From Mortierella alpina (lineage: Eukaryota; Mortierellomycota; Mortierellomycetes; Mortierellales; Mortierellaceae): DNA of 64,000 nt. Where the stretch lies: positions 186,001 to 250,000 of the forward strand of contig JANATF010000006.1 of assembly GCA_029449245.1 (NCBI GenBank). Direction: 5' to 3'. Below, piece after piece: positions 22,857 through 34,835 of the stretch. The notes under the pieces are model-generated. The model ran no database searches, had not been told where the DNA came from, and worked only from the letters and a program-made list of their open reading frames with translations. The translations under genes were made by a program, and so were the position numbers. Positions within the stretch are counted from its first letter, which is position 1; every line of letters begins with the position of its first letter.

Positions 22857-25307
22857 ATGTCCAATCCCAAAGACAAGGACATTGTCCGAAGAAAGTTGGT
22901 CATTGTCGGAGATGGTGCCTGCGGCAAGACCTCTCTACTGTCAGTGTTCACACTAGGCTACTTCCCAAAGGTGAGTCCTTTTTCGAACCTCGTGGCGTGC
23001 AAACTTCCCTCCACCATCTCCGCCATCTAATGCATGGACGGGAACGTTTCATCAACTGGATACCGACTGCGACCGCATCCGCGGGCAAACATCCCCCTCG
23101 ACTTGAAACAGCCTTGTACAACTACACACTTGCATTGAGAAAGCGGCCTCCCATCATGGAAAACTACAGGAAGTCTAGAGTTCTGGAGCCATGCTTTTCT
23201 GAGAAATACGAAGAGGGAGAGAGGGAGAAAAGAGAGAGCGAGAGTGAGGAGTGAGGAACAGGAGGCAGTGCAGTCAGGGCTGTTGTGTTTTATCTACAAC
23301 CAAACGCACTGCCTTGCCTTTTTTTTGTTTTCTATCCTTTGGAGTCAAATGGTCCAGTCAAGGAGCGTGCAGAGTCGACAGTAGGAAAGACGCCAAAAGG
23401 GAAATGGAGGGGATGACAGGCTGACAGACGACGCGCTGATATTTTCACACCCCATGGACAGTTGCTCGCAGGCTATGCATGGCCATGTGGGTGTGATATG
23501 AACGCGCAAAACGGGAACATGGAAGCTATGAGTGAGGGATGTGTTATGTAATCAGGTTTTTTTTTTCGCTTCTCGAGGCTGTAACGAACTGCAGCCGTGC
23601 GCCTTTTTTTTTTCTTTTGTGTCTTGGTCGAGAGATGTGTTTTATTTGGGTTCAGTGACAGGTCGATCGCGTTATGGAATGGGCGCTGGGATGGCCGATG
23701 GTAGGGAAGAGTTGACTGAGTTATTGGACATGGTCCTCACTTCGATCTCCTCCTCCTTCTCCCGCCTTCTCTTCCCTCATCTCCACCATGGGCACACTGA
23801 GGAGCACAATGTCTATATTTATGCACACATGTGCAGCTTGCATATTTTTAGATATTTTTAAAAAAGATGCTCGATGCACACATATCATCTCCAACAGTCG
23901 TGCACAGAGGGCCAGAGCCAGCAACCTTAACAGCATTGCAAGCTCGGCGTTCTCTCCCCTTCCATCATGTTGTTGATTGCCTCAGTGGGTATACCTCTGT
24001 GTTGTAACGGATATGGAACTCCTGTGAGCTGACCTTTTTGATGACCTCTCGTTTTCATCACCTTTTTGTCATTGCTCTTGCCCTCTCTTTCCCTGGCCTG
24101 TGCTTCTCTGCAATTGAAACGCGCGCCATTTCATCCTTTGGAACGATAATATCTTTTGTCGCACCTCGCTGGTTCCTGGTATTCCTCATACAGGATTATG
24201 TAAGTACAACTTGACCCATCTCGCTGCTTGCCTGGACTTATGAAACCTGGACCTTTGATCCTGACAGTCTTCACTCCATCTCGCCGTCTCTGCGTTCCTG
24301 ATGTTTTCTTCAATGCAATCTAGAACCCCACCGTCTTTGAGAACTTTGTAACCGATGTCAAGATTGACGGCAAGCCTGTTCAGCTAGCATTGTGGGACAC
24401 AGCGTATGTATCTCTTGACTTATCTCTTCCTCGTTTATTTTTGCCAAAACTAAGGACTAACTTCGTCTGTCCTTGTTTTTTTCTAACATTAGTGGACAGG
24501 AGGCGTACGAGGTATGTAACAGCGCCTTCTGGTGCAAACATTCGGGGGCACAACAAATACACACACACACACACACAAAGACGCACACACACAACATGAT
24601 CAGGTGTAATTTCAATGTTACTCAAACAGAAGTCTGTCTTTTTCCTGGAAACCATAGCGACTTCGACCACTCTCTTATACCAAAGCCCATGTCATCCTCA
24701 TTGGGTACTCTGTCGATACGCCTGACTCTCTGGACAACGTTACATCAAAGGTAAAACCTCATCCTCGACAGATCCTTGCAATAGCCACCTGCCCTTGAGA
24801 AAAAACAAAATAGCTGAGTGTGAAGAAGAAAATACTTACATCCCTCTATTTTTTTTCGTTTGGTTGTTTAGTGGATCCAAGAAGTTCAAGTACACTGTCC
24901 GGAAACACCAGTCATTCTCGTCGGAATGAAGAAGGATCTGAGGGACAACCAGGCTTCGTCAACAGAACAGCCAAAGACAACTCGATTTGTGACGACGGCT
25001 GAGGTAGAGTGTGGTTCATTTTTTTTTTGAGCTATAGTAGTAGTGTCATATTGACGCGAAATCGAAATAGCAGTGTTATGTGTACAGAGTCCATGCATGT
25101 CCATTTTCCGTTTATTAACCTAGGCCCATCGTATGACCTTCCTCGACTTAGGCTGAACGAGTAGCGGCAGAAATTGGAGCGCGAAACCACTTGGAATGTA
25201 GTGCACTGACGGGCGATGGTGTGGACGATGTGTTTGAGGCAGCAACGCGTGGGGCTCTGACACAAGGCAACCAGTCTCAAGAATCTGGATGCTGCATCAT
25301 TCTGTAG
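22857..25307 (+). CDS. Rho2-like small GTPase
   Basis: Ras-superfamily switch acting at the plasma membrane in cell-wall and actin control. Exons: 22857-22970, 24194-24199 (6 nt), 24324-24403, 24493-24511 (19 nt), 24658-24750, 24872-25003, 25152-25307; 199 residues. P-loop GDGACGKT at 18-25, switch I PTVFENF from 42, DTAGQE split across two introns, and [14 protein letters not shown]. The 6-nt exon adds Asp-Tyr to give FPKDYNPTVFEN; without it the four residues always found between FP and PT in Rho proteins would be two. The C-terminus CCIIL is a CaaX box whose final Leu favours geranylgeranylation, with a second Cys for palmitoylation. The guanine-binding NKxD has Met for Asn (VGMKKDLR), close to the Leu found in yeast Rho2. 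Convergent with a RhoGAP gene. Confidence 0.93.
24558..24594. repeat. (CA)n microsatellite in a Rho intron
   Basis: An interrupted CA run within the intron between the 19-nt exon and the exon at 24658. It does not overlap splice sites. Confidence 0.8.
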
Positions 25308-25444
25308 AAACCCACCCACAAATGGACGGAAACAGTGTTTGGTTTTTTTTTGTGTGTGCAAAGCGAAGGAAACGGAGGAAAATCCAAGAATCATTATTCT
25401 CGACCTCACGGCGGACGATGACAAAAAAAAACCACTACACTTGC

Positions 25445-25489
25445 AGAAAAGAAAAGAAAAGAAAAGAAAAGAAAAGAAAAGAAAAAAAC
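25445..25489. repeat. (AAAAG)n repeat between convergent stop codons
   Basis: About eight copies of a 5-bp purine unit in the 316-bp interval between the Rho stop and the RhoGAP stop. It lies in the likely 3' UTRs of both genes. Confidence 0.85.
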
Positions 25490-25623
25490 AAAAAAAAGAG
25501 CTCGGCTTTCTCTTCTGATTTCCCTTACACCCGTAATGCCTGTTGTCAATGAACATGAAGAATACAAATATATCAGAAAGCCCTTGGGAGTGTATTCTCA
25601 TTGCTCGCTAAAGTCTGCAATTT

Positions 25624-28600
25624 CTACTGCCTTTCCTGCTGTTGCTGCTGCTGCGTTTGTGCTTGACCTGGTGGCGGCGGATAATGTTGATACTGCTGCT
25701 GATATTGCTGTGCTTGACCCTGTGGTTGATACTGTTGCTGCTGCTGTTGCTGCTGTTGTTGCTGCTGCTGTTGTTGCTGTTGCATATCGAAATTGGATCT
25801 GGGTCTGGATAAACTGTCCGATCCTTTAGACGAAGTAGGTGATGGCGGGGTGTTGGCTCGCCACACGTCACTGTACAAGAACTGTTGCTGAATCTGCTGT
25901 TGCTGTTGCGGATCCACAGCATCTCGGATGGGAGGAGCTCGATTGGCATAATTCAGTCCAAGGCTGTCAGTTCTAGGCCTCAGCTGGCCACTGCTGTTGG
26001 CAGTACTGTCAATGGGCGAGGATGGTGCGTTTAAGCTTGAGCTGGAGGATTTTCTAGAGGCCGAGTACGCTCTACTCACCGGAATATACCCACCGCCGCC
26101 ACCATTTCCTCCGCCTCCTACAACTCCTCCCATGATAGGCTGTTGGTTGATGGAAACACCCGCCATGGAGGCTGCCAATAGTCTCTCGTCAGCAACCATC
26201 ATAGAGTTTGTCCTTGCCGGCAGCTTAGGAAGGACATTGAAGATGGTGTTGCTGTTCAAGATGAGGTCCGAGAGCACGTAATCGCTGCTCCAGCTGGCAG
26301 CAGTCGACACCGTGTTTGAAGGTGGGACAAATGAAGATGTGGTTGCTGAAGCAGAAAGATGTGGCGAACCCGTGATTAAACCCGATGTTGTTGCAGTCGT
26401 GTTGCCTTCAGCGGCCAGGGTAGGCGATGTTGGCATGGAGCTGTGATTGAAGCCCAAGGCTGGATTTTGTGGGTAGTACTGCTGCTGCTGTTTAGCTTGC
26501 TGCTGATCAGGTGCGGGTGGATATCCTGTCCATGGTGCGCTGTTCACACTGGGCGAAGCTGCGGGAGAAGTCCCTGAGTTTCCAACGTTGGAGGTCTGGG
26601 ATGTAAACGATAGCGTGCTGGCTGTGTTATCGGCCGAAACTGCTTGAAGGCTGGGTGGTTGTGGTCCGCTAGCCAAGGCGCTGTTAAAATCGTGGAAAAT
26701 GGCAGGGGTGAAGATCATCGACAGGTTTTCCAATGTCATCTTGTTGCTCTCCACATGGTCGTAGATTCTATATGCAAGAGGGAGAGCATAGTCAGCCAGA
26801 CATTCTCGTTTGTATTGTACTCATAGCGAGATCAGCGATGAAATTCGAAATAATATTATACCTTCGCAGATGCTGGATCAAGAACTGCAGAGTGTCAATA
26901 TTGCAGTCTGCAAGACGCTTAAGTCGACCTTTGAGCTCCCCAAGTCTTGCACCAGTATCTGGGTTACCTACTCATTTCATACATAGATGGGCATATGAGT
27001 AAGATGATATAGAAAAGTAGGTTTCGTGAGACAATCAATGACTCTAGAGCGCGCTTTGGTCATACCAGAGTAGGCAATTCGCTCGTTGAGTGAAAACGGG
27101 AACAAGGGCTCGGGTAGCTCTCGTAAGTAAATCTTCAGCACGGCTGCAATGGAAGCGCAGTCTTCGCTGAACGAGGGATCCGTCAGGTCTACAGCCTCCT
27201 CATTAGCTTCAAACTGGCGCTTGAGGTTCATGATCTGGGCATGACGACCAGATACTCTGTATATACCCTCACGACACAAGCCTGAGGTAAGACAAGATTG
27301 TCGCAGAGGTATCAGTACGTCGCTTGAGTACGCTCAAGTTGGGAAGTTTAGAGAGACAGTGCTATAGTGCTGGTTGTCCTTACCTGCACGATCGATTGCC
27401 TCCGAGCACTTGACTATCACCAGGGGGATGGGATGCCTGTATTTGCGCACGTAATCAGGCAAACTCGTCCCAAAAATACTCTCGGGTACGATCTTTTGAT
27501 AATAGTTTTCATAGAGTACAGGTTTGGGATGCGAGTGAATGTCCTTGGTGAACATTAGGCTGAGCTGATCCATGTCGCCAGCTGGCTTGATGCAATCCAC
27601 CACAACGGAAAAGCGATCCATATCCTCCTTTGTTCTAGCAATCAGATCTCTCTCCCCGACCACAAAGGCCTCGAGGCACTGACGGCACTTTGCCCCACGT
27701 TCCTTTATCATGCCTTGCATGGTCTAGCAACATTGAGAGGCAAATGGATGCAAAATTGTTGGTGCCATGATAGAATTTTTCTATCTTCTTCCCCTAAAGA
27801 TGTGACCATTAAAGGTGAGGGCGCCTCACCTGGAAAGAGACATCAAAGCACCGCTCCCGCTGTATGCGGAATGTCTCCAAGGACTGCACAGCCGTCTTGT
27901 ACTCGCTATCTAATGTATACAAAAGAATTCGCCCAGTGAGGTATTTTTAGAAAGGCTGTCAACAACGAACACGCATAAAGAACACACTGCTCGGTCCTTT
28001 GTCTCTGACCATGACACATTTTCTTTCCAAACAGCCAAGAAGCCAAGTAAAAAAAAAAACAAAGAACTGTACCTGCGTCCTCCATGTCGCGCTTGCTCTT
28101 GGCCAGTCGCCCTGCAGCGCCCGACGTATTGGCCAAATTCTTGAGCTTTTCGCGCACGGGCAGGTGCTCGCTGTCCTCGTTAGCGAGCACCTGCTCTACA
28201 TCTCGGCACCGCTGTTCGTACGCCCTCTTGAGCTGAATGCGTGTAACAAGAGAAACAAGTTCTTTTTAGTTCATCTCTTCCATGCATGACGCAGGCGCCC
28301 GTGTGTGCAGGAGCAAGTACCTTTGGTACTGTGGAGAGTCTTGTTTCTGCGTAAAGTTGGAAAACAGGCCTCGCTATCTCCTTCTGGGCCTTGCGTTGTT
28401 TCTCGTGGGACTCCTACAATAGAGAATAGAAAAGAGGCGCCCAGAAGGACATGAGTACAAAGTCGAGAGTTCTTCCGAGTTAAAAAAAGTAAGCTTGCGC
28501 TTGCGCATGTCGTCTTAACGCACCTTCAAACCGGAGAGCGCGCCGGTCAAAGTCTTGAGGAGCTTCACGTATGGACGACGCCGAAGAACGGCCTGGTGGG

Positions 28601-29057
28601 TCGTTTCGACTAACGCGTCAAAGGCCATGTGGAGCGTGGTTGGGATCTCCTCGGGGTCTGAAGAGATTCCTTGCCCTGGCGCTCCTCCACCCGAGACGCC
28701 AGAGTTGCCGCCGCTGCCGTTATTGTTACCGCTATTGTTGCTGAGGCCTGAGGCTTTGGGGCCCTTTGTGGAGAGAGCCAGTTTCTCGAGACTGCGTGTA
28801 TAGGCCTCCTCGGCCTCTAGCCTTGCCTTGAAATAGGCAAGGTACCTGGAGGTGTCGTCTCCTTGCATGGTTTGGAAGATTCGGTTGAGAGAGGCATCCC
28901 ATGCTTGGGTCTGCTCTCTTGACTCCTTGGCTTCCCTAGTCATGGGGGGCATTCCCAGCTGGGGCATGATGGGAGTGGCGCGTGCAAGGTTGCCGGGAGC
29001 AAGGCCGATGGACTCTCTGTCGGCATCGCTGGGCATGCGGCTGTGCCGAGAGGTCAT
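25624..29057 (-). CDS. F-BAR and RhoGAP domain protein (Rgd1-like)
   Basis: Rho GTPase-activating protein that binds curved membrane. Exons: 28524-29057, 28321-28413, 28073-28232, 27830-27909, 27384-27723, 27066-27281, 26862-26967, 25624-26767; 890 residues. An F-BAR domain spans about 45-340 (SREQTQAWDASLNRIFQTM, ARLEAEEAYTRSLEKLA, then long helices). The RhoGAP domain spans about 380-575 with the arginine finger in EGIYRVSGR (about 406-414), LKIYLRELPEPL and NKMTLENLSMIF. The remaining 300 residues are disordered and end in a polyglutamine run of about 17 followed by Gln/Pro-rich sequence. This order matches yeast Rgd1, a GAP for Rho3/Rho4. The start at 29057 precedes an open first exon. 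It faces a Rho GTPase gene, a plausible but unproven partner. Confidence 0.92.
25729..25782 (-). repeat. CAG/CAA repeat coding polyglutamine
   Basis: Mixed CAG and CAA codons on the minus strand encode about 17 consecutive glutamines near the C-terminus of the RhoGAP protein. Mixed codons make it less prone to slippage than a pure CAG tract. Confidence 0.85.
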
Positions 29058-30194
29058 GATGGCGGACTCGTGTGGATGGTCTGAACGGTCAACGGGACGA
29101 GTGAAGTAGGGTGGGGGAGCTGGTGCGGTGAGGAGGAGCGAGGAGAAGAAGAAAAGAGGACCGTCGAATGGGGACGGTCGTCAAGGGCGTGATGGGTCGT
29201 GGAAAAGAGATGAAGTTGAAGAGAGAAGCGAAAAAAAAGGGAGAAAGAATATTTCACAGCGAACGAAGAACGAGCGAGAGAGTGAACGAGTAGAGTTCGG
29301 GTGCCTGATTCTGCTCTTTGGGGTTATTGGTCCAACCTACTTCGCGTATTCTGCTGCGTGCCTGTATGCTGACGGTGAGAGCCCCGCCCTCGCATTCGCA
29401 CTCCTCACTCGGGCACGGACACGCACACGGACGCGGCAAGAACCGGTTCCTCAACGCCGTGGACCCTGTGTACAACCTCAGGGTGTCTGAGCGTAGCCTA
29501 GACTCTGCAGAGCAAGCCCAGCCACGGTACATGCATCCCTTCACCGTCTAACGCACCTGCACTTTTCCTTCAAAGACGTACTTTCCCCACGAAGATGTAC
29601 TTTCCCTACGAAGGCGCCCTTTCCCCACGAAGATGTACTTTCCCTACGAAGGCGCCCTTTTGTGTTTCGGCTGCTCTCTTCTGGTGCGTGGTACACATGT
29701 TTTGCAGGGGAGTGAAGGTACGGGGGCAAGCTGCCCCAAATGAAAGGTACGTGCTAGGGTCAGCGGCGGACGAGGGCATAAAAGGACCTGTGATCCACCT
29801 CATGGCGTAAAGCAGTGCTGCACTCAATAGCTGGCACCAATGGGTTCCTTTGTAGACTGATCAGGTCGCGCCTAACCGGCAACGTCTGGGTACTACTGTA
29901 CAACTGTAGTGACAATAGCGGTTGCTATCGTATCGTTTCCCGCCAACGATTGGTGGCTGCAACACCTTATTTCCAAACTGTCGACGTCACTTCGGCCGCT
30001 GGGAAGTGCTTTCTCATCACCGAGCACAGCGAAGAACTCAACCCCCGGGAAGCCAGACTGGAAGCACATCAACACCCATTGAAAATACACCTTCGCCTTC
30101 CCAGCAAGCGGCGCCTAGACATTTTTATTTATATCGCGGGCTGCATCACTCAGACGGACCTGCATCGAGCGAAGCGGCCACAGCAATCATCACA
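29058..30194. promoter_or_regulatory. Divergent promoter region between RhoGAP and ADA2
   Basis: About 1.1 kb between divergent start codons with no convincing gene. It contains CT-rich sequence on the RhoGAP side, an array of 19-bp repeats (29562-29656) and a more ordinary stretch before the ADA2 start. Frames in this region are short and change composition at the repeat. Confidence 0.45.
29562..29656. repeat. Five tandem 19-bp repeats (minisatellite)
   Basis: Units begin CTTTCCC(C/T)ACGAAG and alternate between two endings (ATGTA and GCGCC), so units 2-5 also read as two perfect 38-bp copies. The first unit is the most diverged. The array lies in the divergent RhoGAP/ADA2 promoter. Confidence 0.85.
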
Positions 30195-32351
30195 ATGACC
30201 GTCACTCATCGCAAAAGGACAGCCAACGATGCTGAGAAGGATATCGGTAGGTGACAAAAGCAGAGCAATCCCATGTGAATGCCGAGGGCAAAGAGGGCAT
30301 GGTCTGATGCAGAATAGCGGGATGCATCATCCTGATTCTTGCCGATCGCATCATTCCCTGCACCCTTGTTCACCATTCTCAGCAAATGTCCCGCCCTCAC
30401 TTCTTTACCACCTTACACGCCACTAACATGTGACCTTGACAACCCCGTCTGTCTCTCCGTGGACCCTACCTCGCTTGATGCCGTCTTTAGCTGAAGCGGG
30501 CGTTAAATATCACTGCGATCCATGCAACCGTAATATCACCGACACGGTCCGGATACGATGTGCCGTGTGCAGCGACTTTGACCTCTGTGTGAGCTGTTTC
30601 TGCAACGGTGCCGAGCTAGGAAAGCACAAGAACTGGCACGACTATCGGGTGATGGTATGAACCTGCAGCCCAATGGCAGCGGTGGCAACCCGCACGTTTT
30701 GCAACGCTAATGAATATTTTTCTCTTTTTTTTCTCACCTTTTCTGTGCACTTTTTTCCCCCCCTCTTCAATAGGAACAACACTCGTTTCCTATCTTTGAC
30801 CCAGACTGGGGAGCAGATGAGGAACTCTTATTGATAGAGGGTGCAGAGAACTTTGGTATCGGAAACTGGCAGGACATTGCAGATCATGTCGGCTCAAAGA
30901 CGCGGGACGAGTGCGAGGCCCATTATCTGCAGGTATACGTCAACAGCGAGACTTGGCCTTTGCCCAACATGCACGAGAAGTTTGACATGGATCCGGAAGC
31001 ACAGGCAGCCAGAAAGAGACAGCGCTTGGCACAGAGAGTGAATAGAGTGCCTGCTCCCGTCAAGACACAAAAACCAATGACGAGTCAACCCGCCAACCAC
31101 GAGATTGCTGGATATATGCCTGGACGATTGGAGTTCGAGACAGAGTACGAGAATGAGGCAGAGCAAGCCGTCAAAGACATGCTCTTTAGCGAAGAAGATA
31201 CCCCAGAGGAAGTTGGTACGTTCGCTTGCCATTGCTCTTTCCTTTTTTTTGGGATTTATTTCAATTCTGCAGCATTCATGATACTCACTTTTTTCATCTT
31301 GTAGACCTGAAGTTGATGGTGCTCGAGATTTATAATGCCAAGCTATCCAAAAGACTGGAAAGGAGGAAATTTGTGTTCGATAGAGGCTTTCTGGAGTACA
31401 AGAAGGTAACGAAGCATTTGCCTTGCGTCTGACTGCTACAATAGCCCTAAATGGCCAGCTAGAACGTAATGTATTCACCAACTTTCCCGTGGAACCTGCG
31501 CTTTTAGAATCAATCGCAGGAAAAGAAGCGGTCGCCAAAAGAACGGGAGCTAGTCAACAGCGTACGGGTTTTTGCCCAGCTCCAGACACCAGAGGACTAT
31601 GAAAAGTTTGTAGACGGGCTCTTAAAGGAGATGCAACTGCGCGAGCGGATCGCCGAGTTGCAGGAATACAGATCCAATGGACTCACTACACTTGCTACTG
31701 GCCAGGAATATCTGCGAGAGAAGAACAGCAGGGTACGGAGACCGTCGATGCAGCAATTGCGCTTGTAGCTACACACTTGAGTGCTTATGGACGCAAAAGT
31801 GGGGGCTGTTGACTAACTTTGTGCTATATCACTACTCAAATAGATGAGTTTACGTCATGTCATATCTCGCGATGGATCACTGAACGATCGGCGGAATGCC
31901 AGGCCTTTACCTCAACGGTCCAACATTGACGAGGTAACACAAGAATGACATCGTGCTCTCTCACAACATGACAACAGGCGCGATTATCTTTCCCACTCAC
32001 CATCCAATGCTTCTGTGATCTATGAATTATGAATAGCTTGCTTCGCCTCGAGGATCAGCCGCTGTCAATAAGGCCGCACCAGTGGTCCGCAAGCCTGCCA
32101 ACCCACTGAATATCCAAAATGCAGAGGGCATCCATCTCTTGACTGTTCCTGAGCAGGCCCTGTGTTCCACGCTGAGAATTTTCCCCAAGTCATACATGAT
32201 TATCAAGGAACAGCTTCTCAAGGAGCACGCACGGTTGGGCGGTCTTAAGCGAAGACAGGCGAGAGAGCTGATCAAGATCGATGTCAACAAGACAGGCAAG
32301 ATCTATGACTTCTTCGTGGAGGCAGGATGGATCCAAAACTCGGATGCATAG
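30195..32351 (+). CDS. ADA2: ADA2, SAGA/ADA histone acetyltransferase adaptor
   Basis: Adaptor that stimulates Gcn5 in the SAGA coactivator complex in the nucleus. Exons: 30195-30246, 30491-30654, 30774-31215, 31305-31405, 31508-31732, 31844-31933, 32037-32351; 462 residues. A ZZ zinc finger covers about 22-70 (YHCDPCNRNI, IRCAVCSDFDLCVSCF), directly followed by a SANT/Myb domain (DPDWGADEELLLIEG, NWQDIADHVGSKTRDEC). The middle is helical and ADA2-like (ELVNSVRVFAQLQTPEDYEK, a key ADA box). The C-terminal SWIRM domain reads LCSTLRIFPKSYMIIKEQLL. Length and order match ADA2 of other fungi. The neurochondrin-like gene starts 158 bp downstream on the same strand. Confidence 0.96.
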
Positions 32352-32509
32352 GCTTGGGATGTAGGGAGAAAACCCGCTGTACTTTTTGGTTGTACCATAT
32401 CACAATGAACATGAAAAAAAAACCGGTGCCAGTCACTTGTAGGTGTATGGGTATTTTTACAGTTTGGTCCACAGCGATCACTCTACTTTTCAGCATTACG
32501 ACTGTTACC

Positions 32510-34784
32510 ATGACAGAATCAGCAGCAGACATCGCACCTAGTGCGCGAGCAGACACACAACTGTCGGAGCATGACACCACAGAATCAGCGCTTGAGCGCT
32601 GCCTCGAGCTTCTCCGACCAGGAACTTCCGATGAGTCCAAATTCATTGGTCTGACTCTGATGTCAGAGCTCCTGCAGGATACTCAGAACAGCGCTATTAT
32701 GACCAGATTCTTTGACAGCATGGATTTTGGATTCTTGGACAGGATGATGCACAGCGGTAACAGAACTCACTGAAAAGGAGTAGTTGTAGATATGATTATT
32801 GTGCGGATCTGGCTCGCGATACACAGTGGGGTTGACGTTCGCAACTGATCAAATCGCTCTTTATTCCCGACATTGGACAGAGGAGAGCACCGTTCCCAAG
32901 GACGCGGGCGTGGATACTGCTGCCATCAAATCCATTGCCGTTGACATTATGGCCTGCTTCTCGACCAACTGGGAGCTCTTGATCAGGAACGAGTTCAAGG
33001 AACGTGTGCCATCTATGCTCAATCTACTTCAGTCAAGGTACTGTACGCAATCGACCTCACAGATCAGAACGATCAACTTCGTTGCAGTACCTCTGATGCT
33101 TATACTCAACCTTTTTTCTAACCATAGCGATGACACGGACAGGAGCAAAAAAATCCTCCAGATCATGCTCAGGATATCAGCTTATCCACAGGTGTCGATG
33201 GTGTTGACCAATCCAGGATACCAGAGCAAGATCGTGTCGTACATTCTCGAGACTTTTGACCGGAAAGGTACGCAGAACTGCAGCAGGAGGCAATATGCAT
33301 CCGTCTTCATCCAGCTTGCAAGGCTATAATTTCCCAACCCTAGTTAACGCGGTCCTAACGGGCACCCTCATACTCTAGGCGAAGCCCACGAAGACGCCGT
33401 TATGATCACCAAACGCACATTCCTCATCATTCAGGAGGGGTATAAACAAAACCCCAAGGTTGTGCTTCAGATCACCAAGGACTTTCTCCCAACAATCATG
33501 AGCAAAATCTCACAACAATTCAGCACCCTGACAGAAGCCCACAAACCAGAGATCTTGCAGCTATTATCAGACTCGCTGGCTTACTTGTCAGAGTCATACG
33601 TGCAGCAACATACGAAGGAACATGTAGCAGAGACCAAAGTGTGGACAAGGAACCTAAAGTCTGGTTTGATCCAGCTTTTGAGCACGCGGCAAGGTTAGGA
33701 AAAGCAGAACCTCATTGTTACATCTCAGGAGAGATTGCCTGTGGGCCATCGACGGAAAATGCTTACTAACGGGTTTTTTTTACATGCCTCAACCTTTCGT
33801 ACCTTGACAGCTCCCACAACACGGGACGATAGCTTCAAGCTGATCGGCATTCTGTTACAACGACTGGGGCCAGAATGGATATTCCCTGATAGATCGGCCA
33901 CCGCGGCTACTGCTAACACATCCCTGAAAAAGAAGGCATCTCCAGCAAGCGTCGTCAATTCCATGGCTGCCTTGTCTCTCACGGATGCGGAGATTGACAA
34001 AAAGTTTGCGGGACTGATCGTGCACTTGACTTGTGTCGAGGTCCGTGTCTTGATGGACGAACTTGCCAATGAATTATCTGGAAGCTCTTCGACCACCACC
34101 TCGACACCAGCAGAAAATGATGTGGAAGCAGAGCAACAGTCAAAGGTCCGAAAAGAGCAGGTTCTGCCGTTGACGTACGAGATACTGGAAGTCTCGATCG
34201 GTTACCTCGTCCATCTGTCAGAAAGTGAGGATCTTATGGAGAATGGCCTGTTCGATGCCATGGGATTGCTCAAGGTCCAGGAGTCGCTCCAGGCCACGTT
34301 CTCTTCGGTTTTGGACTACCTAAAAGACCTCCAGGTAAAAAAAAAAAAAAAAAAAAAGGACTGATCTCAAAGGCCTTCGCAATCGAGCGAGGGGTAGTGA
34401 TGGTGACAAGAGACTAATGACCCCGTATGTCGTGCCATGAATTAGTCAAGCAAAGATGCAACACCCGAGAGTCTCTCAGCCAATTTGGTGTATTTGGCTT
34501 CATTGAGGATTTTATCCGCCTGGCTGATGGAGGATGACTCGCTACATGGTCAGGCTGCATCCATTGTTCCCACACTGGAGGCCGTCGTCAAGTACTGGTA
34601 TGAGCACTGCAGCACCCGCACTTTGTTAAAAAAAACAGTGTGTGCTGGTCGTCTTTTTGTCAGGTCCAATCTTAACAGGTATCATCCATTTCCATATGAT
34701 AGTGCGTCCAAGTCATCTAAAAAGTCGCTGCTGCGCCTACTTCAGCCCATCCTGGAGAGGTTCCATGAGATCGCGCTAGACTGA
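32510..34784 (+). CDS. Neurochondrin-family protein
   Basis: Helical-repeat protein related to animal neurochondrin; its molecular role in fungi is not established. Exons: 32510-32756, 32881-33267, 33379-33693, 33811-34334, 34446-34784; 603 residues. The N-terminus has CLELLRPGTSDESKFIGLTL followed by LMSELLQD, the signature opening of the family, and the rest is a series of amphipathic helices with a Lys/Ala/Ser-rich insert near the middle and a Ser/Thr/Glu insert (TTTSTPAENDVEAEQQ). The start at 32510 is the first ATG before this signature; an upstream in-frame extension at 32327 overlaps the ADA2 stop and is unlikely. An intron donor is followed by a run of about 20 A residues (34337-34356), which looks odd but splicing keeps frame. 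Convergent with the HAUS5-like gene, 51 bp between stops. Confidence 0.78.
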
Positions 34785-34835
34785 ATTTGCGAGCAAAATA
34801 AAGACATTGAACAGTAGCAACAGCTGTCGCAGTAT

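Noticed and set aside
32327-32509. Upstream in-frame extension of the neurochondrin-like protein
   Set aside because: It would start inside the ADA2 coding end and reads as an atypical hydrophobic leader; the ATG at 32510 sits right before the conserved segment.
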